64,000 nt of DNA from Moorena sp. SIOASIH. GTDB taxonomy: Bacteria > Cyanobacteriota > Cyanobacteriia > Cyanobacteriales > Coleofasciculaceae. The notes under the pieces are model-generated. The model did no database searches, had not been told where the DNA came from, and saw only the letters and a program-made list of their open reading frames with translations. This document shows positions 15,887 to 24,435 of this stretch, piece by piece. A program made the position numbers and the translations under genes. Within the stretch, counting starts at the first letter, position 1; every line of letters starts with the position of its first letter. Location of the stretch: positions 124,001 through 188,000 of the forward strand of contig NZ_JAAHIH010000005.1 in the NCBI RefSeq assembly GCF_010671925.1, written 5' to 3'.

Positions 15887-17278
15887 ATGCAAGGAAGAGA
15901 TTTACTATTTAAGTCGCGCCGTAGCCTTTACCGCAAGCGCCGCCGACGGTTTAACCTACTGACGATGCTCGCAGGGATAGTTCTAAGTTTGATGATTGTG
16001 GAATTGTTGGCTCGTTTATTAGTGGCTGCGGTCGGCAAAATTAATGAGATAGCTACCTACAAGGGGGCACCCAGAGATTTCACTGTTTACCGTCCCAAGT
16101 TCGTTGACCAGACACAGCAGCTTTATGATGGATTACCAGACATTGGTGATCTAGCTGTCCAACGGGATTTAGCTGTAGGTTACAGTTTATTGGGGAAGCA
16201 ACAGAGCGATTTCTGGCGCATTAATGAGCAGGGTTTCCGGGACGACGACCCCGTTCCCTTGGTCAAACCCAAAAATGAAATTCGGATTTTTTTGTTAGGT
16301 GGCTCGACAGCCTTCGGTCAAGGGAATGCCAATAATCAAGTTACCATAGCCAGCTTCTTAGAAGCTCGTCTCAATGAACGGATAAAACAGCAAAGGCGTT
16401 CCCCACAGAAATACCGGCCAATGACTTTACCCCCTTCTGAACCGGAATTAAAGCAAGCACTTGCTCTGCCGCCAAAGATTCGAAATGGTAAGTATCGTGT
16501 CATCAACGCCGCAGTACCAGGGTATACCTCTGGCAATGCACTAGCTCAGTTAGCTCTCAAGATTTTACCTTACAGTCCAGACGCAGTAATAGTGTTGGGT
16601 GGATACACAGACTTGATCACCCCCAGTGACCAAAATTTAACAGATATTCCTAACACAGAAGCCTTCTTACAAAACGCTACTGGGCATTTTTGGACTTATC
16701 TCACCCAGCAGTTGAAGCATTTAGTTACAAAAACTTATCTCGCTAAAGCAATCACATACTGGGTCTTTGATCCTCAGCCGTCAGTGAGTCAGCGCTCTCT
16801 AGTGGTGAGGGGGGACGTTATGCCACTGAAGAAGTATCTTCCTCAGGAATCCGATGAACTGGAACGTCGATTAACGCGCTATCGCAATAACCTCAGACAT
16901 ATGCTGCGTTTAACAGCAGGACAGCGAATTCCTTTACTAGTTGCTGTCCAACCAGAAATCACTGGTCGTGGCAACAAAACGATCAAACCAGCAGAAAAGG
17001 AAATTTTGCAGCAGTTAGGAAAGGTTTACCAAAAACAAGTGCAAGCCAATTATCCCAAATTGGTAGTAGCGGGTCAGCAACTGGAGAAAGATTTTCCCAA
17101 AAATATCAAGGTTCTCAACTTGTACACAATTTATCAAAACTTTCCCGAACTCGCCTTTCATGATGCCATTCACTTGACAGAAGCAGCCAATATACAGGTG
17201 GCTAAGAGCTTATATTATGGACTGACGTCACTGCCAAAGCTACAGGTAGCTTCGTTTTACTCAAATCTTGATAAATAG
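15887..17278 (+). CDS. Membrane-anchored SGNH/GDSL-type hydrolase-like protein
   Basis: The 463-residue protein begins with a very basic segment (SRRSLYRKRRRRF), then one transmembrane helix (about residues 24-46), so the bulk is predicted outside the cytoplasmic membrane. The SGNH block I is FLLGGSTAFGQG (Ser near residue 146), a GYTDL segment near 240 may be the Gly/Asn-type block, and the C-terminal catalytic DXXH pair is likely HDAIHLTE (near 425-435). Such proteins are esterases or acyltransferases acting on cell-surface glycans. The substrate is unknown. It follows the phosphatase divergently, consistent with, but not proof of, a cell-surface polysaccharide role. The ATG at 15887 has no strong ribosome-binding site. 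Confidence 0.72.
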   Translation: MQGRDLLFKSRRSLYRKRRRRFNLLTMLAGIVLSLMIVELLARLLVAAVGKINEIATYKGAPRDFTVYRPKFVDQTQQLYDGLPDIGDLAVQRDLAVGYSLLGKQQSDFWRINEQGFRDDDPVPLVKPKNEIRIFLLGGSTAFGQGNANNQVTIASFLEARLNERIKQQRRSPQKYRPMTLPPSEPELKQALALPPKIRNGKYRVINAAVPGYTSGNALAQLALKILPYSPDAVIVLGGYTDLITPSDQNLTDIPNTEAFLQNATGHFWTYLTQQLKHLVTKTYLAKAITYWVFDPQPSVSQRSLVVRGDVMPLKKYLPQESDELERRLTRYRNNLRHMLRLTAGQRIPLLVAVQPEITGRGNKTIKPAEKEILQQLGKVYQKQVQANYPKLVVAGQQLEKDFPKNIKVLNLYTIYQNFPELAFHDAIHLTEAANIQVAKSLYYGLTSLPKLQVASFYSNLDK

Positions 17279-17374
17279 TCACCTAGTGTAAGCCTTGGCA
17301 ATTCCCGGTAATTTCCTGGAATTGCCCACTAGGTTGCAGACTCAGGATTTGCTCCTACGTTGCTTTGGTTATGA

Positions 17375-17404
17375 CACCTAGGGGTGAACTCCAGCCCCTA
17401 GCTC
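17375..17404. repeat. Stem-loop, possible left end of the iscB element
   Basis: CTAGGGG (17378-17384) pairs exactly with CCCCTAG (17395-17401) around a 10-nt loop, with ATGACAC before it. It lies 360 bp upstream of the iscB frame, where a left-end hairpin would be expected. The element boundary is inferred. Confidence 0.35.
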
Positions 17405-17603
17405 TGTCGCCAATCATTAAGACAAAGGCAAAACGTGTGGTTGGCAAAACACAAGCCATAGCAACATTGTCGTTCGCGTAGCGGGACGAAGTCCGGAACA
17501 CATTACCAATTTTGAGGCATTTAACAATGCAAAATTATGTATTTGTTATTGACACAAATAAACAACCATTGAATCCTATCTCACCAAAAAAAGCTCAGAG
17601 ATG

Positions 17604-17700
17604 AAACCTTAGGACAGTGGAGCCTTAATCAAAAAGTTTTAACCCTTTTATGCATAGCCGACTAACCATAAAGGCTCCACTGTCCTTACGGTAACTTCAA
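17604..17700 (+). ncRNA. Inverted repeat upstream of iscB; possible omega-RNA segment or rearranged 5' end
   Basis: AGGACAGTGGAGCCTT (17611-17626) is a perfect 16-bp complement of AAGGCTCCACTGTCCT (17671-17686), with a 44-nt loop. IscB guide scaffolds lie directly upstream of the gene, so this could be part of one. The right arm, however, overlaps where the N-terminal PLMP segment of IscB should be encoded, so an inverted duplication that destroyed the gene start is an equal possibility. Confidence 0.4.
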
Positions 17701-17738
17701 ACCGGTTACTAGATAAAGGGAAGGCGGCGGTTTTCAGA

Positions 17739-18894
17739 ATGTACCCGTTCACGATCATCTTGAAAACTGCGGTTAATAATCCCACCATCTCACCCTGCCA
17801 AATCAAGATTGATCCTGGCAGCAAGGTTACTGGATTTGCCTTAGTCCAAAACAACCAAGTTATTTGGGGAATGGAATTAGAACACAGAGGAGGGTTGATC
17901 AAGAAAAAACTAGAGTCTAGAAGAGCAGTAAGGCGTGGAAGACGCAATCGTAATACCCGCTACAGGAAACCCAGATTCCTTAACCGTAGGCGTCCAGAAG
18001 GTTGGCTTGCCCCTAGTTTAGAGCACCGGGTTTTGACTATTGAAACTTGGGTGAAACGATTAATTAAGTTTTGCCCGGTTGATGAGATTTGGATCGAAAG
18101 AGTTAAGTTTGATACCCAAAAAATACAAAACCCTGAAATCAATGGTGTTGAGTACCAACAAGGGGAATTAGCTGGGTATGAGGTCAGAGAGTACTTACTA
18201 GAGAAATGGGGAAGGGAATGCACTTATTGTGGCAAGCAAAATGCACCCTTACAGATTGAACACATTCACCCGAAATCTAAAGGTGGAAGTAATCGCGTAA
18301 GTAATCTTTGTTTGGCTTGCGAAAAGTGCAATCAACGAAAAGGGGACAAGCCTGTAGAGGACTTCCTAAAAAAGAAGCCGAACCTGCTCCAAAAGATTAA
18401 GACTAAAGCCAAGCAGCCATTAAAGGATGCGGCGGCGGTTAATGCAACCCGCAACAAGCTAGTAAAAGTGCTCCGAAGCGTAAAACCTGTAGTAACTGGG
18501 ACGGGAGCACAAACTAAGTACAACCGGACGAAACTAGGACTACCTAAACAGCACGCTTATTGATGCCGCTTGTGTTGGGGATATTGAGACTTTAACTTTG
18601 ATAACCTCTCAACCTCTTCTAGTAACCTGCTTTGGACAAGGAGGAAGGCAAAAAGCGGCACTTAACAAGTACGGCTACCCCATTAGACATAATCCATTGA
18701 AACCGATTAAGGGTTGGTGCAGTGGAGATATAGCTAAAAACCTTTTAACTGGGGAGTTTGGAAGGGTAAACCCTAGAAGCAAGAGTAACTCCTTTAATTA
18801 CACAGTCCCTGGGAAAAAGGCCATAAGCTTGCATGTAAAGAATTTGATCAGAGTCCACAGGAAAGATGGTTATACTTATGGATTTTGCCGATGA
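17739..18894 (+). pseudogene. iscB: IscB-type RNA-guided nuclease, frameshifted and N-terminally damaged
   Basis: Frame one (17739-18563) encodes RuvC-I (IKIDPGSKVTGFALV), the Arg-rich bridge (SRRAVRRGRRNRNTRYR), RuvC-II Glu (DEIWIERVKFDT) and an HNH module (CTYCGK, IEHIHPKSKGGSN, CEKCNQRKGDK), ending GLPKQHAY then stop. The continuation DAACVGDIETLTL is in the next frame (about 18564-18894, ending YTYGFCR). Intact relatives have H-x-x-DAACVG here, so an indel next to 18560 separates the HNH half from the RuvC-III Asp. Upstream, RLLDKGKAAVFR reads in frame into the ATG, but the preceding PLMP region is disrupted by the inverted repeat and a stop. The gene is therefore probably inactive. It lies between the SGNH gene and ebfC and has no tnpA nearby. 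Confidence 0.82.
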
Positions 18895-18953
18895 ATACCA
18901 GGAACTGCCTAAAAATGGTCTTCCTATTACGTCCAGGCATTAATAGGATATTC

Positions 18954-19008
18954 GGCATGAGGTTTGGACCCATTTAGAATGATTAATTTCCTCATGCCTT
19001 TAGTTTTT
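18954..19008 (+). terminator. Stem-loop with T-rich tail after iscB
   Basis: GGCATGAGG (18954-18962) pairs with CCTCATGCC (18990-18998), with a 27-nt loop and TTTAGTTTTTT following. It could be a terminator on the forward strand or the right end of the iscB element. Confidence 0.4.
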
Positions 19009-19044
19009 TCCTACGGAATCCCGAGCGGGGATTGACCGATCAGG

Positions 19045-19398
19045 TTATAAACCTGGCAAATTTAACCCACTGGTAAGTTGTTCCATTCGTTCCCGCATAG
19101 TGGCTGTGGAGGTCTCATAGGCATTTTTCATGGCTGCTAACACCAGTTCAGATAAAGCCTCAGCTCCTTGATTGATAGCATCCTCAGAAATCTCTACACG
19201 TAGGGGTTCCTGATTGCCACTGAGAAACACCTTCACCTTACCGTCTTCCCCTGATGTTCCCTCAATTTCCATTTGCTCCAACTCATCCTGGAGCTCTTTG
19301 GCACCCTTTTGAACTTCTTGAGCTTTTTTGAACGCTTCGGCTAGTTCTTTCATCTTGCCGAGACCGAGACCAAATCCTTTTCCTTTGTCTTGTGTCAT
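19045..19398 (-). CDS. ebfC: YbaB/EbfC family nucleoid-associated protein
   Basis: The 117-residue protein has the YbaB/EbfC pattern: Gly-rich N-terminus (GKGFGLGLGKM), a helical KELAEAFKKAQEVQKGAKEL segment, a central beta stretch (VKVFLSGNQEPLRVEI) and the C-terminal LVLAAMKNAYETSTATMRERM helix. Family members form dimers that bind DNA and coat the nucleoid; the cyanobacterial one is often next to murB. It lies downstream of murC-murB in the same direction, but 471 bp away and with a tandem repeat between, so a separate promoter is likely. Confidence 0.9.
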   Translation of the reverse strand: MTQDKGKGFGLGLGKMKELAEAFKKAQEVQKGAKELQDELEQMEIEGTSGEDGKVKVFLSGNQEPLRVEISEDAINQGAEALSELVLAAMKNAYETSTATMRERMEQLTSGLNLPGL

Positions 19399-19742
19399 AA
19401 AAAATCCCAGTTAAGTTTAGAAACCCCATGTCTAATGACCGGGGATGAAAAACAAACGTCAAGCGCGGTTTTAACCCCTGGCCAGGTCAGCACTAAGCCC
19501 AGTCTATGGGCAAGGGGCGCGCTGACATTATAAATCTTGTGGTGATTAACTTTTATCTATTGTGTATCTATCGTGTATCTATTGTGATGCTATTTGACTT
19601 TTCCTCACCTTAACAGCAATAGGAAACAGGGGAATAAATTCCCGGTTTCCTTATTCATACATGGGCTGAAGCGATATAGTTAACTTCCTGCCGTTCTTTT
19701 CTAGTTTAGCCAAGCACAAATATAAACTAAAAATTGATCATG

Positions 19743-19790
19743 TTGGTGATCAGCTTGGTGATCAGCTTGGTGATCAGCTTGGTGATCAGC
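19743..19790. repeat. Four exact tandem copies of a 12-bp unit
   Basis: TTGGTGATCAGC is repeated four times without change. The unit contains the palindrome TGATCA. It lies in the 19399-19869 spacer between ebfC and murB, which has no credible gene. Confidence 0.9.
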
Positions 19791-19869
19791 TTTGAACTGA
19801 TTCCCCAACAGGATCGGTTTTGGGATATCCACTGGAACCATAGCAGGGGATAAATCCCCTCGCTGGTTT

Positions 19870-20856
19870 TTATCCCTGCTCTAAAGACATAGGGCTTTCA
19901 ACTGCTAGTTTTTTGGTAAAATCACCTAAAATCCTCACTTCTGGCTCTAACCACAGTGACCAGTGCTTTTCTACTTGCTCCTGTATATGGTGGATCATGC
20001 GGAAGATATCGCTAGCCTTAGCATCACCACAGTTCAGTATAAAGTTGGCATGGCGTTCAGCTATTCTAGCACCACCAATTTGGTAGCCTTTTAGACCAAT
20101 TTGTTCAATTAGCCAACCAGCAGCATAGGGGTCAGGGTTGCGGAACACACTGCCACAACTAGGTAGGTGGTAAGGTTGGGTAGTGTGTCGTCTTGCCAAA
20201 TGCTCCGATGTCAGTGAGCGCACCTGTTTTGGGTCAGCACCTGGTTTTAACTGAAATGTGGCCTGGGTGACTATGCGATCGCTACCTTGAAGGATTGAGG
20301 TGCGATAGCTAAAGCCTAGGTCTTCGCTACTGAGTTGCGCCATTGATCCATCAGGAGATAGAACATCTGTATTAAACAGAAGATCAGCTGTGGAACTTTT
20401 GTGGGCACCAGCATTCATCACCACAGCACCACCAACGGTTCCAGGTATGCCCACAGCCCACTCTAGCCCTTCCCAGCCTCGTTTGGCAGCCTGCCATGCT
20501 AGACTGGCAATCGGTACACCAGCACTGGCGGTAATTCTGCCTGTATCTGCATCAAAGTGAGTATGGCGCAGATAGCGAGTACAAATTACCAAACCCGGCA
20601 AACCGATATCGCTGACTAGAAGGTTGGAACCCGCCCCTAACAGGGTTAGGGGTAATTTTTGGGAGTGAGCCCACTGGAAACTAGATTGTAGGTCTTCTAG
20701 GCTCCGAGGGGCGACGTACCACTGAGCTGGACCTCCCACACGAAATGAGGTGAATTTGGCTAAGGATACCTGGGACTGTAGTGGACAATTGGTTCCTGGA
20801 ATATACAACTGTAACTGGGAAGGAGTTTTTTTCTGGGTTAGCACGCTAGTTATCAT
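19870..20856 (-). CDS. murB: UDP-N-acetylmuramate dehydrogenase (UDP-N-acetylenolpyruvoylglucosamine reductase)
   Basis: The 328-residue flavoprotein reduces UDP-GlcNAc-enolpyruvate to UDP-MurNAc with NADPH in cytoplasmic peptidoglycan precursor synthesis. FAD-binding motifs are FTSFRVGGPAQWYVAPRS (near residue 33), LLGAGSNLLVSDIG (near 77) and GIPGTVGGAVVMNAGAH (near 138-154). The catalytic Ser region is LPSCGSVFRNPD (near 233), with Arg in FSYRTSIL and a C-terminal Glu in LEPEVRILG. It lies downstream of murC in the same direction (204-bp gap), the usual cyanobacterial murC-murB order. ATG 20856 precedes a short N-terminal extension of about 25 residues before the conserved part. Confidence 0.94.
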   Translation of the reverse strand: MITSVLTQKKTPSQLQLYIPGTNCPLQSQVSLAKFTSFRVGGPAQWYVAPRSLEDLQSSFQWAHSQKLPLTLLGAGSNLLVSDIGLPGLVICTRYLRHTHFDADTGRITASAGVPIASLAWQAAKRGWEGLEWAVGIPGTVGGAVVMNAGAHKSSTADLLFNTDVLSPDGSMAQLSSEDLGFSYRTSILQGSDRIVTQATFQLKPGADPKQVRSLTSEHLARRHTTQPYHLPSCGSVFRNPDPYAAGWLIEQIGLKGYQIGGARIAERHANFILNCGDAKASDIFRMIHHIQEQVEKHWSLWLEPEVRILGDFTKKLAVESPMSLEQG

Positions 20857-21060
20857 CAGGAAAATCAGGGTAGAGATTCGGAGCTACACGCAATGAAAAT
20901 AATGCCGATTGGTTTTTGGCAGTGGAATTGGCTGAAGTTGCTAGGGGGTAGAGTACCCAGAATAGTTCGTGGAAAGTTGATTCACGAGTATACTAGAGGC
21001 TTGAGATCAATCCGACCATTCTGTAGGTCTATAGTTAAGATTCCCTAGCTTGATTCACAA

Positions 21061-22608
21061 TTATTGATGCTTTTGGGCTAAATTTTGCTTAACTAACCCA
21101 TTGTCAGGCTGTTGGTAAAACCCCATGACCTTAGGAATAATCTGATTCAGATTACCGGCTCCCAAGAATAGGGCTAAGTCCCCAGGACAGAGAATTTGGT
21201 TCAGAAACTCTACCACTGATTCGAGAGTTGGTTTGTAATGTACATCCTTGTGGTTAGATGCGATCGCCTGATAAAGGTTTTCCCCACTAATTTCTCCTAA
21301 ATCTGGTTCCCCAGCACTGTAGATATCACTGATAACCACCAAGTCAGCGTTACTAAAGGAAACACTAAACTCCGGGAGAAACCTCAGGGTCCGACTATAT
21401 CGGTGGGGTTGGAAAATTGCAATTATTCGCTGGTCAGCTTTGACCTGGATTCTTGCGGCAGCTAGGGTTGCCTTAATTTCACTGGGGTGGTGAGCATAGT
21501 CATCCACAAAACTAATATCATTGCACCTGCCCCGCAGCTCAAATCGGCGTTTGGCTCCCTCAAAGCTAGCGATCCCGGAGGCAATTGCCTCAAACTCCAA
21601 TCCCAAATTTCGTCCTACTGCTACTGCGGCTAGGGCATTGCTGAGATTATGTTTACCCAGCAATTTCAGCTCCAACCGACCTAAAACCTGATTGCCTTCC
21701 CAAACTCTGGCGGTAGTGCCATTAGCTTCATAAGTTACATCATCAACGCTATAGTCGGCCCCCATATCTCGCCGTAGACTATAGCTGATATTCGGTTTTA
21801 GTTGCGTACGCACTGTCTCGCAATCAATACATCCCACTAAATTTTTACAGCGCTTCGCGAAAGTCTGGAATATTTCAACAACCTCCTCTAACTTCTGGTA
21901 ATGGTCTGGATGATCCAGCTCAATATTGGTTACTACACCAATCTCGGCGGAGAGCTTAACCAACGAACCATCGGATTCATCAGCCTCAGCAACCAGTAAT
22001 GGTCCATTTCCCAGCCTGGCATTACCACCGATAGCATCCACCTCACCACCGATAATCATGGTGGGGTCACAACCGGCTTGCCACAGTAGATACCCGAGCA
22101 AACTACTGGTTGTAGTTTTCCCATGAGTCCCAGCGACTGCTATACTGTAATAGTCTTCAATCAACGCCCCTAGTAAATCTGAGCGATGAAAAATCGGGCA
22201 ACCTAGCTTTAAAGCTGCCTGGTACTCAGAGTTCAATGGGTTAATTGCTGTTGAACAGATAACTTGAGGCAAGCCTAAACAGGGATCAGCTACAGATATA
22301 GTCTGACTTGATTGTGAGATTTCTGTGATGGCTTTTGGGTTCAAACTCGTGCTAACTTTCTGATCTGCTACGTCTTCACAAGCTGGTGCGTTCCTTGATT
22401 GGAAAAATTCTAAGTTGGCAGCACACTGCTGTCTGAAGATATGAGCACCTACTCCTTGCAAACGTTGCGTGATATGTGTTGTCCGAGTATCTGAGCCGGA
22501 TACTCGGAATTGGCGTTTGGCTAGGATGTAGGCAAGAGCTGACATCCCGATTCCGCCAATACCAATGAAATGAAATGGTTTACTACTGAAATCAACAGTC
22601 TTTGGCAT
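21061..22608 (-). CDS. murC: UDP-N-acetylmuramate--L-alanine ligase
   Basis: This 515-residue Mur ligase adds L-Ala to UDP-MurNAc using ATP in the cytoplasm. It shows FIGIGGIGMSALAYIL at the N-terminus, the ATP loop VAGTHGKTTTSSLLGYL (near residue 158-174), EADESDGSL (near 208) and DDYAHHPSEIKATL (near 366). It is longer than most MurC proteins (about 460-490) because of an insertion of roughly 45 residues between NLEFFQS and LPQVICSTAIN (about residues 70-115). That segment is polar and looks like a surface loop. The gene heads the murC-murB pair. A LexA-like palindrome lies about 100 bp upstream of its start. Confidence 0.94.
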   Translation of the reverse strand: MPKTVDFSSKPFHFIGIGGIGMSALAYILAKRQFRVSGSDTRTTHITQRLQGVGAHIFRQQCAANLEFFQSRNAPACEDVADQKVSTSLNPKAITEISQSSQTISVADPCLGLPQVICSTAINPLNSEYQAALKLGCPIFHRSDLLGALIEDYYSIAVAGTHGKTTTSSLLGYLLWQAGCDPTMIIGGEVDAIGGNARLGNGPLLVAEADESDGSLVKLSAEIGVVTNIELDHPDHYQKLEEVVEIFQTFAKRCKNLVGCIDCETVRTQLKPNISYSLRRDMGADYSVDDVTYEANGTTARVWEGNQVLGRLELKLLGKHNLSNALAAVAVGRNLGLEFEAIASGIASFEGAKRRFELRGRCNDISFVDDYAHHPSEIKATLAAARIQVKADQRIIAIFQPHRYSRTLRFLPEFSVSFSNADLVVISDIYSAGEPDLGEISGENLYQAIASNHKDVHYKPTLESVVEFLNQILCPGDLALFLGAGNLNQIIPKVMGFYQQPDNGLVKQNLAQKHQ

Positions 22609-23218
22609 TTTAACTCCTTACACACCACACCGCACACGCCTAATTTGCCAATAACACGCGCTATCATATCAGGAAAAATAGAGATCGAGGAATAATTTTT
22701 GATAAATAAGTACATCTGTACTGTAAAACAGGGGAATAATACCTAAAGTTTGATAACGTAACTGTTACATAACTGATTCTTGAGTACCTAGATTGTCGTC
22801 TATATTACACGTCAACCAGACTTCTCAATCCGGAAAAACGTCCCAAGACCCATAAACACCCATAAAATAGCACTAGAACAGAGCTAGTGGTGATTTTTTG
22901 GCTTATCCCCATCACTGCCTCCTTTGGGGGTAATGGATCTACATACCAAACTAATCGGTTGAGACTGGTTAGGGGAGAGGGGTTTGGGGATGGTGTGAGT
23001 AAAATCAGGTTGCCGAGGCAATATCAGATCTGTGCCATCCCCAGAGCGGAATCTCCTGCCAAAACCTCCAGCTTTGGAGATAAGTATACCCATCTGGCTT
23101 CAAAACGAGTACATCAAACCAGATTAGTTCAGTAAAAGTTTCAAATTGTTTCAGCCTTTGCGATATTATTGGAATCATTAAGAAAATATTTACTTTGAAT
23201 TACAGAGGGCAAGAAGTA
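22609..23218. other. Divergent promoter region murC / gap2
   Basis: About 610 bp separate two divergent genes. Apart from the LexA-like box at 22709-22722 and a short imperfect inverted repeat (TCATCTGGCTT type around 23090), I see no RNA gene or open frame with coding character. Both promoters must be here; I cannot place them with confidence. Confidence 0.5.
22709..22722. promoter_or_regulatory. Putative LexA/SOS-type box upstream of murC
   Basis: AGTACATCTGTACT fits the cyanobacterial LexA consensus RGTACNNNDGTWCB at every position. It lies 100 bp before the murC start on the reverse strand. A 14-bp match with several degenerate positions can occur by chance. Confidence 0.4.
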
Positions 23219-24232
23219 GTGATTAGAGTAGCGATCAATGGTTTTGGACGCATCGGACGCAACTTTATGAGATGCTGGCTGACTAGGGAGAATAGCCAGT
23301 TAGATATAGTGGGAATCAATGATACCTCTGATCCCAAGACAAATGCCCATCTGCTCAAATACGACTCAATGTTGGGCAAACTTGATGCAGATATCAGTTG
23401 TGATCAAAATTCAATAACAGCTAATGGAAAAACTGTCAAGTGTGTATCCGACCGGAACCCCTTGAACTTGCCCTGGGACTCTTGGGGTGTTGACCTAGTT
23501 ATCGAAGCTACTGGTGTCTTCCGAGATCAGGATGGAGCTGGCAAGCATATAGCTGCTGGTGCTAAGAAAGTGCTAATCACTGCTCCTGGCAAAGGAGACG
23601 TCCCCACCTATGTCATGGGTGTTAATCACGAAGACTACATCCACGAAGGAACTGACGTGATTAGCAATGCTAGCTGTACTACTAACTGTCTAGCTCCCTT
23701 TGCCAAAGTACTGCATCAACAGTTTGGCATTATCAAAGGAACAATGACCACAACCCACAGCTACACTGGGGACCAGCGGCTTCTTGATGCGAGTCACCGG
23801 GATGTACGTCGGGCTCGGGCAGCAGCGCTCAACATTGTCCCTACCTCTACTGGTGCGGCCAAAGCGGTAGCCCTAGTGATTCCCGAACTGAAAGGGAAAC
23901 TCAACGGTATTGCTCTGCGGGTGCCAACTCCCAATGTGTCTATCGTTGACTTGGTAGTTCAAGTCGAGAAAAGTACCATTGCTGAGCAGGTCAATCAAGT
24001 CCTCAAAGAAGCAGCTGAAGGCCCACTCAACGGAATTTTGGCTTACGGTGACGAACCTCTTGTTTCCTGTGATTACAGGGGTCATGATGCTTCGTCAATT
24101 GTGGATTCTAGCTTAACTATGGTCATGGGTGGCGATATGGTTAAGGTAGTTGCCTGGTATGACAATGAGTGGGGCTACTCTCAGCGGGTTGTAGATTTGG
24201 CTGAGTTAGTTGCCCAAAAATGGTCGAATTAG
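23219..24232 (+). CDS. gap2: Glyceraldehyde-3-phosphate dehydrogenase (Gap2 type)
   Basis: The 337-residue enzyme has the Rossmann motif RVAINGFGRIGRNFMR at the N-terminus, the catalytic Cys in SNASCTTNCLAP (near residue 153), TTHSYTGDQRLLDASHRD (near 180) and the C-terminal WYDNEWGYSQRV. Gap2 is the Calvin-cycle, NADP(H)/NAD(H)-using isoform of cyanobacteria; the NDTSDPKTNAHLLKYDS segment after the second strand lacks the acidic pair of strictly NAD-specific forms and fits Gap2. I place the start at GTG 23219, with AGAGGG about 10 nt upstream. An in-frame start at 23195 would add eight unmatched residues. It is a single gene after a long spacer. Confidence 0.93.
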   Translation: MIRVAINGFGRIGRNFMRCWLTRENSQLDIVGINDTSDPKTNAHLLKYDSMLGKLDADISCDQNSITANGKTVKCVSDRNPLNLPWDSWGVDLVIEATGVFRDQDGAGKHIAAGAKKVLITAPGKGDVPTYVMGVNHEDYIHEGTDVISNASCTTNCLAPFAKVLHQQFGIIKGTMTTTHSYTGDQRLLDASHRDVRRARAAALNIVPTSTGAAKAVALVIPELKGKLNGIALRVPTPNVSIVDLVVQVEKSTIAEQVNQVLKEAAEGPLNGILAYGDEPLVSCDYRGHDASSIVDSSLTMVMGGDMVKVVAWYDNEWGYSQRVVDLAELVAQKWSN

Positions 24233-24435
24233 TTGTTAGAGGTTAGTTTGTAAAGCAGGAGTTTGGGGAAGAGTGTTGATTCGTTAGGGTTCATAGTTGA
24301 TTGAACCAATACGTTGAACCTATTCCCCTCTCTCGCTCTAACTTATTAGATTTTGAAACAGCCCTGCTCCCTTAACCGTTTCAATCACCTTCTTTGAAGG
24401 ATGGGAGCGGTAAATAAACTGTAAATAAGCATCAT

